64,000 bases of DNA from G963674685 sp964591275 (GTDB taxonomy: Bacteria; Lernaellota; Lernaellaia; JACKCT01): positions 45,695-109,694 of the forward strand of contig CAZQAE010000007.1 of the NCBI GenBank assembly GCA_964591275.1, in the 5' to 3' direction. Every line of letters starts with the position of its first letter. Positions within the stretch are counted from its first letter, which is position 1. The position numbers and the translations under genes are program-made. The notes beneath the pieces were generated by a model that saw only the letters and a program-made list of their open reading frames with translations, made no database searches and was not told the DNA's origin. Of this stretch, positions 44,600-53,555 are shown piece by piece.

Positions 44600-47113
44600 A
44601 TGAGCGAATCGACCGGCGGCGAGTATATCGAGGCGGTCGTGACGCTGCCGATCCACGGAACCTACTGTTTCAAAGTTCCCGAACATTTGCGGGGGCGGGT
44701 TCGTATTGGAACGGGATTGATTGTTCCCTTTCGCTCACGCCGCGTGTCTGCCTTTGTTGTCGAGACGGATGCGTGCCCGCCGGACCATGTCGATGAGATT
44801 CGGGAAATCGAGGATTTGCTAGCGCCCGATCCCTTTTTCGGCCCGGATCATCTCAAACTTTATAAGTTCATGTCCGATTATTATCTCGTGCCCATCGGCG
44901 AAGCGCTACGCACGGCGATGCCTCCCGGAATCCTGCAGGCCTCGCGCAAGATTGTGCAGATTACACCCGAGGGCAGGGAGGTTGCGGACGCCGCGAATTT
45001 GAAGGTGAGCTTTCGGGATGTGCTGCGCGAATTGTCGCGGGGTCCGATTTCGGGAATGCAGCTTCAGGCCTTGCAAAAACGCATTCGCGGCGCTGGACCT
45101 AAAACAATGGAAACTTTGGAATGCCGCGGATATATCGTCTTGTCAACGCAGCTTTCGAAGCAGACGGCCAAGCCCAGGAAAATGAGTTTGTATGCACCCG
45201 TTGACGGCTTGGATCTGGCCGAGGCACTGTCGCGTTTGTCCCGGGCGCCGGTGCGCAGGAAAGTTTTGGATCACCTGGTGAAAATTGGCGTGCCGGCTTC
45301 CAAAAATGAGATCGCCGAAGCACTGGGATTCGGTGTCGATTCCCATCTCAGAGCGCTGGGATCCAGTGGGATTATTTCAAAAAAAGAGGTCGAAGTATTT
45401 CGGATTCGCCATTGTCAAATCGACAGCAGCATTCCTGATAAACTGACGGACGATCAGGAAAATGCCTTGTGCAAGATCAGCGAGGCAATGAATAAGTCAT
45501 CGTTTCAGCCTTTCTTATTGCACGGCGTGACGGGAAGCGGAAAGACGGAAGTTTATATCCGCTTAGTAAAAAAAGCTCTGGAAGAAGGGAAAACGGCCAT
45601 TGTTCTTGTGCCGGAAATCGCGCTGACGCCGCAGCTTTTGGGGCGTTTCGTGGGGCGGCTCGGCAACATGGTGTACGATTGTCACTCGGCGATGTCCACC
45701 GGCGAACGATATGATTTGTGGCGGCGCGTGCGCAAAGGAGAAATCAAAGTTGTCGTGGGCGCCCGTAGCGCCCTTTTCTCCCCGCTGGAAAACCTTGGCC
45801 TCATTGTCGTGGATGAAGAACATGATTCGTCCTATAAGCAAAGCGAGGGTTTAAGTTACAATGCCCGTGATCTCGCCTTGTTTATGGGGAAAAACGTGTC
45901 ATGTCCTGTTGTGCTCGGCTCGGCTACCCCGTCGCTGGAAAGTTATCGCGCTGCCGAGGAAGGCCGCTACGCCAAAGTGAGTTTGCCCTCACGCGTGCGG
46001 GAAAGACCTTTGCCGCCGGTGGAGTTGGTGGACTTGCGCCCTTTGATGGAAGAAAAAAAACCAGGAACAAATGCAGCAGATAAAAAGGACGAGCTTCCCC
46101 ATGCCCGCATGATCTTTTCCGAACCTCTTGCCTTGGCGCTCAAAGAAACAGTGCAGGCTGGAGAGCAGTCGATTCTTTTTCTGAACCGCCGTGGCTATTC
46201 CACGCAAATCTTTTGCCTGATATGCGGCGCGCATGCGACCTGCCCGAATTGCGATGTGTCTTTGACCTATCATCTCGACCAGAGAATCGTTGCCTGCCAC
46301 TACTGTGATTATGAATCCCAGCCGCCAAAGACCTGTCGAATATGCGGCGGACACAGGATGTTTTTTTCCGGTCTTGGAACAGAACAGGTGGAAAGTGCTC
46401 TTGGAGAGCTTTTACCGAACGCGCGCGTCATCCGCATGGATCGGGACACGGTGCGTAAAAAACATGGTCACGAAAAAATTCTTTCGGCTTTCAGAAAGCA
46501 CGAATACGACATTTTACTTGGCACGCAGATGGTGGCGAAGGGCCACGACTTTCCAGACGTGACGCTGGTGGGGATCATACGGGCGGACACTTCGCTGAGC
46601 ATTCCTGATTTCCGCAGCGCGGAAAGGACCTTTCAACTCATTACGCAGGTGGCGGGTCGCGCCGGTCGAGATGAAAAGGCCGGGCGAATCATCGTGCAGA
46701 CTTTCAATCCCGGCCACTACGCCATTGAGTGCGCCAAGCAGCACGATTTCGTCGATTTTTTCCACAGGGAGATCAAACGGCGCAAGGAATTGAATTATCC
46801 GCCTTTCGCCAGGTTAGCCCTGGTCAGGATTTCGGGGATGAATAAGGATGAGGCGTATCGAGCAGCTCGGGACGCGGCCCATGTGGCCCGGGTTTCGGCC
46901 AAGAAACTTGATTTGCCGGCGGAAAATGTTCTCGGCCCGGCGCGTTCGGCGCTGGCCAGGATTAAAAACCGCTATCGTTTTCAAATATTATTAAAGGGGC
47001 GGACCGCGAAGGAAGTGCGAACAATGGCTTATCAGTGCATGATTTTCGGTGAAAAACATACGCCTACCGGCGTGGAAATGCGTATCGACATCGATCCGCA
47101 AAATGTTTTATAA
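44600..47113 (+). CDS. priA: Primosomal protein N' (replication restart helicase)
   Basis: An 837-residue superfamily 2 helicase that reloads the replisome at stalled forks. It contains the N-terminal 3'-DNA-binding domain, the Walker A motif GVTGSGKTEVY, the DEEH box (VVDEEHDSSYKQ), a Cys-rich zinc domain of eight cysteines (about residues 525-590, with CLICG, CPNC, CHYC and CRICG), and the C-terminal motif QVAGRAGRDEKAG. The length is somewhat above the E. coli protein (732), due to insertions in the N-terminal domain. The start is only 3 bases after galU, so the two are cotranscribed. Confidence 0.94.
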   Translation: MSESTGGEYIEAVVTLPIHGTYCFKVPEHLRGRVRIGTGLIVPFRSRRVSAFVVETDACPPDHVDEIREIEDLLAPDPFFGPDHLKLYKFMSDYYLVPIGEALRTAMPPGILQASRKIVQITPEGREVADAANLKVSFRDVLRELSRGPISGMQLQALQKRIRGAGPKTMETLECRGYIVLSTQLSKQTAKPRKMSLYAPVDGLDLAEALSRLSRAPVRRKVLDHLVKIGVPASKNEIAEALGFGVDSHLRALGSSGIISKKEVEVFRIRHCQIDSSIPDKLTDDQENALCKISEAMNKSSFQPFLLHGVTGSGKTEVYIRLVKKALEEGKTAIVLVPEIALTPQLLGRFVGRLGNMVYDCHSAMSTGERYDLWRRVRKGEIKVVVGARSALFSPLENLGLIVVDEEHDSSYKQSEGLSYNARDLALFMGKNVSCPVVLGSATPSLESYRAAEEGRYAKVSLPSRVRERPLPPVELVDLRPLMEEKKPGTNAADKKDELPHARMIFSEPLALALKETVQAGEQSILFLNRRGYSTQIFCLICGAHATCPNCDVSLTYHLDQRIVACHYCDYESQPPKTCRICGGHRMFFSGLGTEQVESALGELLPNARVIRMDRDTVRKKHGHEKILSAFRKHEYDILLGTQMVAKGHDFPDVTLVGIIRADTSLSIPDFRSAERTFQLITQVAGRAGRDEKAGRIIVQTFNPGHYAIECAKQHDFVDFFHREIKRRKELNYPPFARLALVRISGMNKDEAYRAARDAAHVARVSAKKLDLPAENVLGPARSALARIKNRYRFQILLKGRTAKEVRTMAYQCMIFGEKHTPTGVEMRIDIDPQNVL

Positions 47114-47170
47114 AATGCTGATGTATTTGTGTGACCTCGCATATCTGACCTTGGCGCCCAGGAGCTTTTC

Positions 47171-48376
47171 ATGAGTCGCCTTATCCGCCGCGTCGCCTGC
47201 ATTCACACGCAACCTTTCAGCATTTACGATCCAGGGACAGTTTTCGTTTCACGCGCCGCCCGGGGTTTGGCTGAAGCAGGTGCCGAATGCATTTTCATCG
47301 CCCAAACTGGAGATGAACCGGAAGAAGAAGTCGCCGGCAAGATTGGGCTGGAATCCCACGTGGATTTTGAAATCAGGCTTGTAAAGGGCTTGAATGTCGC
47401 CGTGGGTCCCATTCGCCCCAGTTGGTCGCGCCCGTTCAGAAAAAAAGCCCTGTCCATGGTTAAGAGCTTCGGCGCCGACTGCGTGATTTGCCGGGATCTG
47501 AAAATGGCCAAGGCGCTGATCGACGACCGTTTCCCGGGGCTTGTCATATATGAGACCCACAATATCTACGGCCTGGGCGACGACGACGCCAACGCCGCAT
47601 ATTTTCCGGAACAAAAGCTCGCCATGCATCGCTCACGTCGGGGTTTGGAGAACGAAGTCTTCGCTCTGGTGGACGGCGTCATCACCTTGTCGGAGGGATT
47701 GCGGGACATTCTTTATGGGACAAGGCCCTTGTCGCAAAGGATTCTCGCGGCGGGAACCGCGAGCAATCCACTGCCGGACCCGCCGGGATCGGCTGAGCGC
47801 CGTCACATTGCATACGTCGGTTCGCTGGACCCACACAAGGGTGTGGGCGGACTTGTGCGAATTCTCGATAAATTGCCCGAAAGGGTGAGGCTACTGATCT
47901 TCGGTCGTGATCGTCTGGCCGAACCGATACGCGAAATCGCGCGGAACGTGGGCGTGATAGATCGCGTGGATTTCGCCGGGTTTGTTTATCCCTCGCAACT
48001 GCATAAGCACCTGGCCCGATGCCGGGCGGGCGCCGTCCCCCTGGTGGATGTGTTTTTCAATCGCTACGTCTCCAGCCCCATGAAAGTCTTCGATTACCTG
48101 GCTTCAGGAGTTGCGCCGGTTGTGCCGGACCTGCCGGTCTTTCGCGAAATATTTGAAGATGATTCCTCGGCGGCCTTTTTTACGCCCGACGACGCAGAGT
48201 CAATGGCGCAGGCCATTACGCAGCTTTTCACGGACGACAGCCTCTACAAACGCAAACATTTGGCCGCTCTGAAATTGGCCGCCGAGTGGACTTGGGAGGC
48301 GAGAGGAAGAAAAATCCTGGAATTTGCTTCGCAACTGGCTTTTCGCTCGGAACGAAAGCCAAAACTGACATCATGA
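47171..48376 (+). CDS. GT4-type glycosyltransferase (GT-B fold)
   Basis: A 401-residue cytoplasmic glycosyltransferase. AGGAG lies 6 bases before the ATG. The C-terminal nucleotide-sugar domain shows HIAYVGSLDPHKGVGGLVRI, the usual start of the second Rossmann fold, and SSPMKVFDYLASGVAPVVPDLP, the typical sugar-nucleotide-binding segment with the conserved acidic position shifted. The N-terminal domain is divergent. It may use UDP-glucose from the galU product. The gene overlaps glgX by 4 bases. Confidence 0.85.
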   Translation: MSRLIRRVACIHTQPFSIYDPGTVFVSRAARGLAEAGAECIFIAQTGDEPEEEVAGKIGLESHVDFEIRLVKGLNVAVGPIRPSWSRPFRKKALSMVKSFGADCVICRDLKMAKALIDDRFPGLVIYETHNIYGLGDDDANAAYFPEQKLAMHRSRRGLENEVFALVDGVITLSEGLRDILYGTRPLSQRILAAGTASNPLPDPPGSAERRHIAYVGSLDPHKGVGGLVRILDKLPERVRLLIFGRDRLAEPIREIARNVGVIDRVDFAGFVYPSQLHKHLARCRAGAVPLVDVFFNRYVSSPMKVFDYLASGVAPVVPDLPVFREIFEDDSSAAFFTPDDAESMAQAITQLFTDDSLYKRKHLAALKLAAEWTWEARGRKILEFASQLAFRSERKPKLTS

Positions 48377-50487
48377 ACACACCATCGCCCGCAAACAGTT
48401 TCGCCGATCCTCTGGGAGCAACGATTATTGAAGGGGGCGTCAACTTCGCCCTGTTTTCCCGCAACGCCACCGGCGTCAGCCTTTGCCTGTACGATGCCGA
48501 TGATGCGTCCGAGCCGTCGCGCGTGATCGCCATGAAAAATTGCGGCAACTTCGTATGGGGCGAGTTCGTTCCCGACGTCGGCGCAGGGCAATTATACGGG
48601 TATCGCGTGCACGGCCCTTGGAATCCGCGCAAGGGGCATCGTTTTAATCCCAACAAATTGCTGATCGACCCCTATGCCAAGGCGATTACGCACAAGCCCG
48701 ATCTGCGTCATGAAGCGCTTTTCGGCTACGTGCGCGAGAAGGGCGACGACTCCGTTATGGATGATCGCGCCAGCGACGCCTTCGCGCCGAAATGCGTTGT
48801 GACAGACGATGCTTTCGATTGGCAGGGCGTCGGCAAGCCGCGGATTTCCATGAATGATCTTGTTATTTACGAGGTTCATCTCAAGGGCATGACGGCGCAT
48901 CCATCCAGCGGCGTTGACAAACCGGGCGCCTATTTGGGTTTTGTCGAAAAGATTCCGTACTTAAAAGACCTGGGCGTAAACGCGGTGGAACTTTTGCCCA
49001 CGCAGGAATGCGTGGATGAACTGCATTTCGTTGAAACGGGCCTGACGAATTACTGGGGTTATAGCACCATCGGATATTTCGCCCCTGATTCCCGCTTCGC
49101 CGCGACTCGCGGTGAGCAGGTGCGTGAGTTCAAAACGCTCGTGCGCGAGTGTCATCGCGCAGGTATCGAAGTCATCATGGATGTGGTTTACAACCACACC
49201 GGCGAAGGTGGGCATCTCGGTCCGAACATCGCGTTTCGCGGAATCGACAACGCGGTCTATTATAAGCTCCGCGAAGACAACCGGCGTTATTACACTGATT
49301 ATACGGGCTGCGACAACACGCTGAACCTGGGCGATCCTGATGTCTTGCGCATGGCGACGGATTCCCTGCGCTACTGGGTGACGCAATGCGGGGTCGACGG
49401 ATTCCGTTTCGACCTTGGTGTGACGCTGGGCAGGCCGAAACATTCCTTCGATCCGGCGGCGCCATTTTTTATGGCTCTCAGGCAGGACCCGGTCCTGCGC
49501 GGCGTGAAGATGATCGTTGAGCCCTGGGACCTTGGCGAAGGCGGTTTCAGGCAAGGCGGCTTTCCCGTGGGTTTCGCCGAGTGGAACGGGCGCTTCCGTG
49601 ATTCGGTCCGGCGTTTCGTTCGCGGCGACGAAGCTCAGCTTGCGCTGATGGGATATCACCTGACCGGCAGTTCCGACCTGTTTAAGCTCGGCGGACGCGG
49701 GCCGGAAAGTTCGATAAATCACGTGACCTGCCACGACGGTTTCCCCCTCAATGATGTTCTCTCATACAAACGGAAACACAACGGAGCGAATGGGGAGGAA
49801 AATCGAGATGGAACGAATGAGAATTTCTCCTTTAATTGCGGGGTTGAGGGACCGACGGCGGATGGCAAAATTATTGAAGGCAGACTTCGGGCAGCGAAAA
49901 ACCTTGCGTGCATTCTGCTGTTTTCCCAGGGCGTGCCCATGATCGCTGCCGGGGACGAAATGCTCAAAACGCAATCCGGCAACAACAACGCCTATTGCCA
50001 GGACAATGAAATTTCCTGGCTCGATTATGGGCTTTTGGAAAAAAACGCTGACTTTCATTCTTTTATGAAGAAGCTCATTGCGCTACGCCTGGGTCATCCG
50101 GTTTTCAGACGCCGGAGATTTTTGGACGGCACGGCGGTGGATGATATGAAAGCGCTGGATATCGCCTGGTTTGGCGCCGGTGGCGAACTGCCGGACTGGC
50201 ATAATCCGAAGGGCCGCTTTTTGGCTTTCGTACTAAACGGGGGGGACATAAGGAACGGAGAAAACCTGTTTGATTACGATGTCCTGATGGTCCTGAATAT
50301 GGAGCAAAATGACGTGGATTTCACGCTGCCCGAGATGCCTTCCGGCGGTCATTGGGCGCGCGTTATCGACACCTCTCGCGTAGCGCCGGATGATTTTCTT
50401 GATTCGGAATTGACCGGGCAAATGGCGGACGAACCCTCCATAATCGTCAAAGGCCAAAGCGTCGTCCTGTTGGTTGGCCATGTCTAA
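48373..50487 (+). CDS. glgX: Glycogen debranching enzyme (GlgX-type)
   Basis: A 704-residue GH13 isoamylase-type enzyme that cleaves alpha-1,6 branches of limit-dextrins from glycogen. An N-terminal CBM48-like domain (PLGATIIEGGVNFALFSRNA) is followed by the GH13 barrel: region I DVVYNHTGEG, region II GFRFDLGVTLG (nucleophile Asp), region III VEPWDLG (acid/base Glu) and region IV HVTCHDGF (third carboxylate). All catalytic residues are present. The start at 48373 overlaps the preceding stop (ATGA), giving translational coupling; no other good ribosome site is seen. Confidence 0.92.
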   Translation: MNTPSPANSFADPLGATIIEGGVNFALFSRNATGVSLCLYDADDASEPSRVIAMKNCGNFVWGEFVPDVGAGQLYGYRVHGPWNPRKGHRFNPNKLLIDPYAKAITHKPDLRHEALFGYVREKGDDSVMDDRASDAFAPKCVVTDDAFDWQGVGKPRISMNDLVIYEVHLKGMTAHPSSGVDKPGAYLGFVEKIPYLKDLGVNAVELLPTQECVDELHFVETGLTNYWGYSTIGYFAPDSRFAATRGEQVREFKTLVRECHRAGIEVIMDVVYNHTGEGGHLGPNIAFRGIDNAVYYKLREDNRRYYTDYTGCDNTLNLGDPDVLRMATDSLRYWVTQCGVDGFRFDLGVTLGRPKHSFDPAAPFFMALRQDPVLRGVKMIVEPWDLGEGGFRQGGFPVGFAEWNGRFRDSVRRFVRGDEAQLALMGYHLTGSSDLFKLGGRGPESSINHVTCHDGFPLNDVLSYKRKHNGANGEENRDGTNENFSFNCGVEGPTADGKIIEGRLRAAKNLACILLFSQGVPMIAAGDEMLKTQSGNNNAYCQDNEISWLDYGLLEKNADFHSFMKKLIALRLGHPVFRRRRFLDGTAVDDMKALDIAWFGAGGELPDWHNPKGRFLAFVLNGGDIRNGENLFDYDVLMVLNMEQNDVDFTLPEMPSGGHWARVIDTSRVAPDDFLDSELTGQMADEPSIIVKGQSVVLLVGHV

Positions 50488-51685
50488 ACCTTTCGCCGTG
50501 GCAATTCGTTACGGTCACACGTATATTGATCTGCCCTCAGGGTTAAGCGTTCGAGATGTTTATGCGCCGCGAGATATTCCGGCGGCGCCCGATCCGGCCT
50601 CCGAAATCGCGCGGGCCTTTGCGGATCCGGTCAATGCGCCGAGGCTTTGCGATCTGGTGAAATCCACGGACCGCGTCGCCATCGTCATTTCCGACATGAC
50701 CAGGGGCATGCCCCGGCAGCTCATGTTGCGCATGGCGGCGGCGCAGCTCGCGCATGTCCCGGATAAAAACATTTGCCTTGTCGTCGCCTACGGAAAACAT
50801 CCCGCCGGGCCGCTTTCGCGCTTGAACCTTTCGGGCGATTGGGAAAAACGTTTTCGCGTCATTCATCACGACGCCAAAGACGACAGCAGCCATGCGGCGT
50901 TGAAAGGCGCGATGGGGTTGTCGTGCGCGGTCAACAGCGCGGCAACATGCGCGGATGTAGTTTTAGGGCTTGGCGCAGTCAGCCCCCACTATTTTGCGGG
51001 CTTCACCGGCGGCGCGAAATCCATCGTGCCCGGTCTCGCCTCAAGCGAGTCCATCGCCGCCAACCATGCACTGCGCGATCATCCGCGTTCACGGCTTGGC
51101 ATCGTGGCGGGAAATGTTGCGCGGCAAAACCAGGAAGACCTGGCGGCGGCGCTTCCCCGTTTCGTCATCCTGAATGTTGCGACAAATGGCGACGGCGAAT
51201 TGGCGGATGCCGCCTACGGCCATTTCATCGACGCGCACAGAGCGCTTGTGCCGACAGTGCGTGAAATCGGCCAGATGCCCGTTCAGCGCGCCGAAATCGT
51301 TGTGGCGGGCGTCGCGGCGCCGACTTCCTTGAACATCTACCAGATCACTAAAGCCGTTGCGATTGCCGCGAAGGTTGTCGCGTCCGGCGGAACGCTTATC
51401 GTCTGCGGCCCGTGCGAGGAGGGCGTCGGCGACCTGCACGCCGTCAATGAGATCATTTACCGGCATACACTCACGCGCTATCTGCCGAAGGGGGCGCACT
51501 GCGTGTTGGTCAGTGAGCTTGCGGCAGGCGAGGTAAAAAAAACTTTCTTTGATGATGCCGGAAATTTATCGGTAGCCCTGGATTTGGCGCAGTCGCGACA
51601 TGGTTATGATGCGCCGATAGCCGTTTTGCCTAATACGGGCTATCTCATTCCAGTGAACGCAGAGGATGATCCTCATACCTGGTGA
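50480..51685 (+). CDS. LarA-family (nickel-pincer) racemase-like protein
   Basis: A 401-residue protein of the lactate racemase LarA/DUF2088 family. The active-site residues are recognisable: VISDMTRGMP, YGKHPAG (catalytic His), SPHYFAGFTGGAKSIVPG (second His and the Lys that binds the nickel-pincer cofactor) and AANHALRDHP. LarA racemises D- and L-lactate; relatives act on other 2-hydroxy acids, and this sequence cannot say which. Cofactor synthesis genes (larB, larC, larE) are not nearby. The start at 50480 overlaps the end of glgX by 8 bases; a TTG at 50474 is also possible. Confidence 0.8.
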   Translation: MSKPFAVAIRYGHTYIDLPSGLSVRDVYAPRDIPAAPDPASEIARAFADPVNAPRLCDLVKSTDRVAIVISDMTRGMPRQLMLRMAAAQLAHVPDKNICLVVAYGKHPAGPLSRLNLSGDWEKRFRVIHHDAKDDSSHAALKGAMGLSCAVNSAATCADVVLGLGAVSPHYFAGFTGGAKSIVPGLASSESIAANHALRDHPRSRLGIVAGNVARQNQEDLAAALPRFVILNVATNGDGELADAAYGHFIDAHRALVPTVREIGQMPVQRAEIVVAGVAAPTSLNIYQITKAVAIAAKVVASGGTLIVCGPCEEGVGDLHAVNEIIYRHTLTRYLPKGAHCVLVSELAAGEVKKTFFDDAGNLSVALDLAQSRHGYDAPIAVLPNTGYLIPVNAEDDPHTW

Positions 51686-51697
51686 CTTGATACGGCT

Positions 51698-53551
51698 CTA
51701 AAAGAGCGACTTCTTTTTCTTTTTCTTATCGAATTTCTTATTGAATTTTTTATCGATGTCGGTTTCGCGTTCGAGGAATTCCTTAATCGCCTGATCGCGA
51801 TCTTCGGAGCCTTTGCCGGTTTTAATTTCCTCGATGAGGACTTTGGCGAACCTGTTTCTCTTGTTGATCTTTAAGACTCTTTCAAAATGGTCTATGGCGT
51901 TCACGTTCTTTTTTTCTTCGCGATACATAATGCCCATGCAGATGTTGGCGATTTCCGTCTTTTGCGCGCCCCGATAACCCTTGAGAAGGATGGTGCGCCC
52001 TTCTGAGTATTCCCTGGTGTTTCTCGGATAATTCTCCATGAAAATGGCCATGCCGAGAACGCAGTAATACTCCTCGTTTTTGTCCCATATCTCCAGGGCA
52101 TTCTCCATCTCCCGGATGGAGGCGATGTTATCCTCTTTCGTGAACAGATAACTTTCGCCCTTCATGCGAAAAAGGTCGGATGTGTATTCGATGTATAGGT
52201 CGTCATACACGTCCTTTCTGTATTGGTCGCGAGTGTCTTTTGATTTGATGACCTCATAACCTTTTACCATGGACCTGATGAGTTGCTCACGAAGGGCCGC
52301 TTCGGTTCCGGTGGAGTCTTCCATGAGCTGAACCTGCTCATCGTGGGAATTTTTGTAGGCTTCCTTGACATCCTTGGAGTTGGATGTCCAGTGAACTCCG
52401 ACAACGTCGAAGTGGTTTTCTCGACTGATGAAACGCAGGCGCTCGGAGAGCTTTTTGATGCGAATGTCGCGGGCGGAAATCCTGGGAGAATCCAAAACAA
52501 GGACCATATTGACCATATTGAGAGCCCATACCACTTTGGCCAGGGAATCGGGATTCATCTTGCTGACAATGACGAGACGTTGAAAAGGATTGTCCTTGTT
52601 TTCCATGACTTCCCAAAGGGTTTCAACGTTCTCGGTCAGGGCTAGCGCTTCGGCCGGGAACGGCGCGTCTTTGTTTAAGCCGATGAACTTGCTTTTGAGT
52701 TGGCGATCGAAGTTGTAGTTCCTCTCGAAATCGTAGTATTTCCATATGACGTTGAACAGAAGACGCGGCAGAGCGATGTCAATTTTGTTGACTTTGGTAA
52801 CAAGTTCGGGAACGGCGTAAAATTCCCATCGACCTTGTTTCCAAATGAGAATATTCCGAAGTTTGAACTCGATCTGTTTGAGCAGAATCTCCGGTAGCGC
52901 CGTTCTTCTGACGACGCCCATGCGAATGAGTTCTTCGCCCTGCATTCGACCGGATACCTTTGTGCGCTTCAAAGATTCGATAACTTTGTCTTTGGTTAAA
53001 CGCCCCGCTCGCTGAAGTATTCGCCCAAGGCAATGGCCGGGATCGAAGGGGTTGCCTTGGACCTGGATCAACTCGCCTTCTTCAAAAAAGAGGCTTATAT
53101 TTTCTCCCTTCTTATTGAATACCCTTAAAATGCCGGAAACCTTGGCTTGGTTGTGCTTGATGATTATGGGGAAAATTGAGTTGACGTGCCACTCGCCCGA
53201 TTTAACGGACTTGACCACTGCGCCTTGGACGGCGTGGTCGGGCTTATCGATTTCGCCCTCGGGCGTCTGGCTCTCGGGGGTTTCGGCGACCTCTTCGGTT
53301 TCAATCTGCTGGAGCAGATCTTGTTTGATCTGAGGGTTGTCGAAAAAAATGATGTCATGTTGCAGGAATTTCACGGCGGCATGACTGAGATCGTCTGGCG
53401 GTATCCCGAGTCTCTCGCTCATCTCGCCAAATGAGATGAGGCCGTTGACTCGAGAGATAATATTTATCTCCAGTTCGGTGAGTGGAGTGGCGATGTCCTC
53501 GAAGTTCGTCGTGGCTTTGATTTTCGGCACCTGACTCATGAGATCAATCAT
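51698..53551 (-). CDS. DUF4388 protein with J-like and TPR-like regions
   Basis: A 617-residue cytoplasmic protein. Residues 20-75 look like a small winged-helix domain (LTELEINIISRVNGLISFGE). Residues about 120-260 match the DUF4388 (PATAN) layout (VSGILRVFNKKGENISLFFEEGELIQVQG, then ILQRAGRLTKDKV), common in deltaproteobacterial signalling proteins. Residues about 375-450 resemble a DnaJ domain (HFDVVGVHWTSNSKDVKEAY), without the HPD triad. The rest is TPR-like helices and a strongly Lys-rich tail (KKFDKKKKKKSLF). It starts 4 bases after the kinase stop, in one operon with the hybrid kinase, so it is probably part of its signalling output. Confidence 0.75.
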   Translation of the reverse strand: MIDLMSQVPKIKATTNFEDIATPLTELEINIISRVNGLISFGEMSERLGIPPDDLSHAAVKFLQHDIIFFDNPQIKQDLLQQIETEEVAETPESQTPEGEIDKPDHAVQGAVVKSVKSGEWHVNSIFPIIIKHNQAKVSGILRVFNKKGENISLFFEEGELIQVQGNPFDPGHCLGRILQRAGRLTKDKVIESLKRTKVSGRMQGEELIRMGVVRRTALPEILLKQIEFKLRNILIWKQGRWEFYAVPELVTKVNKIDIALPRLLFNVIWKYYDFERNYNFDRQLKSKFIGLNKDAPFPAEALALTENVETLWEVMENKDNPFQRLVIVSKMNPDSLAKVVWALNMVNMVLVLDSPRISARDIRIKKLSERLRFISRENHFDVVGVHWTSNSKDVKEAYKNSHDEQVQLMEDSTGTEAALREQLIRSMVKGYEVIKSKDTRDQYRKDVYDDLYIEYTSDLFRMKGESYLFTKEDNIASIREMENALEIWDKNEEYYCVLGMAIFMENYPRNTREYSEGRTILLKGYRGAQKTEIANICMGIMYREEKKNVNAIDHFERVLKINKRNRFAKVLIEEIKTGKGSEDRDQAIKEFLERETDIDKKFNKKFDKKKKKKSLF

Positions 53552-53555
53552 GACT

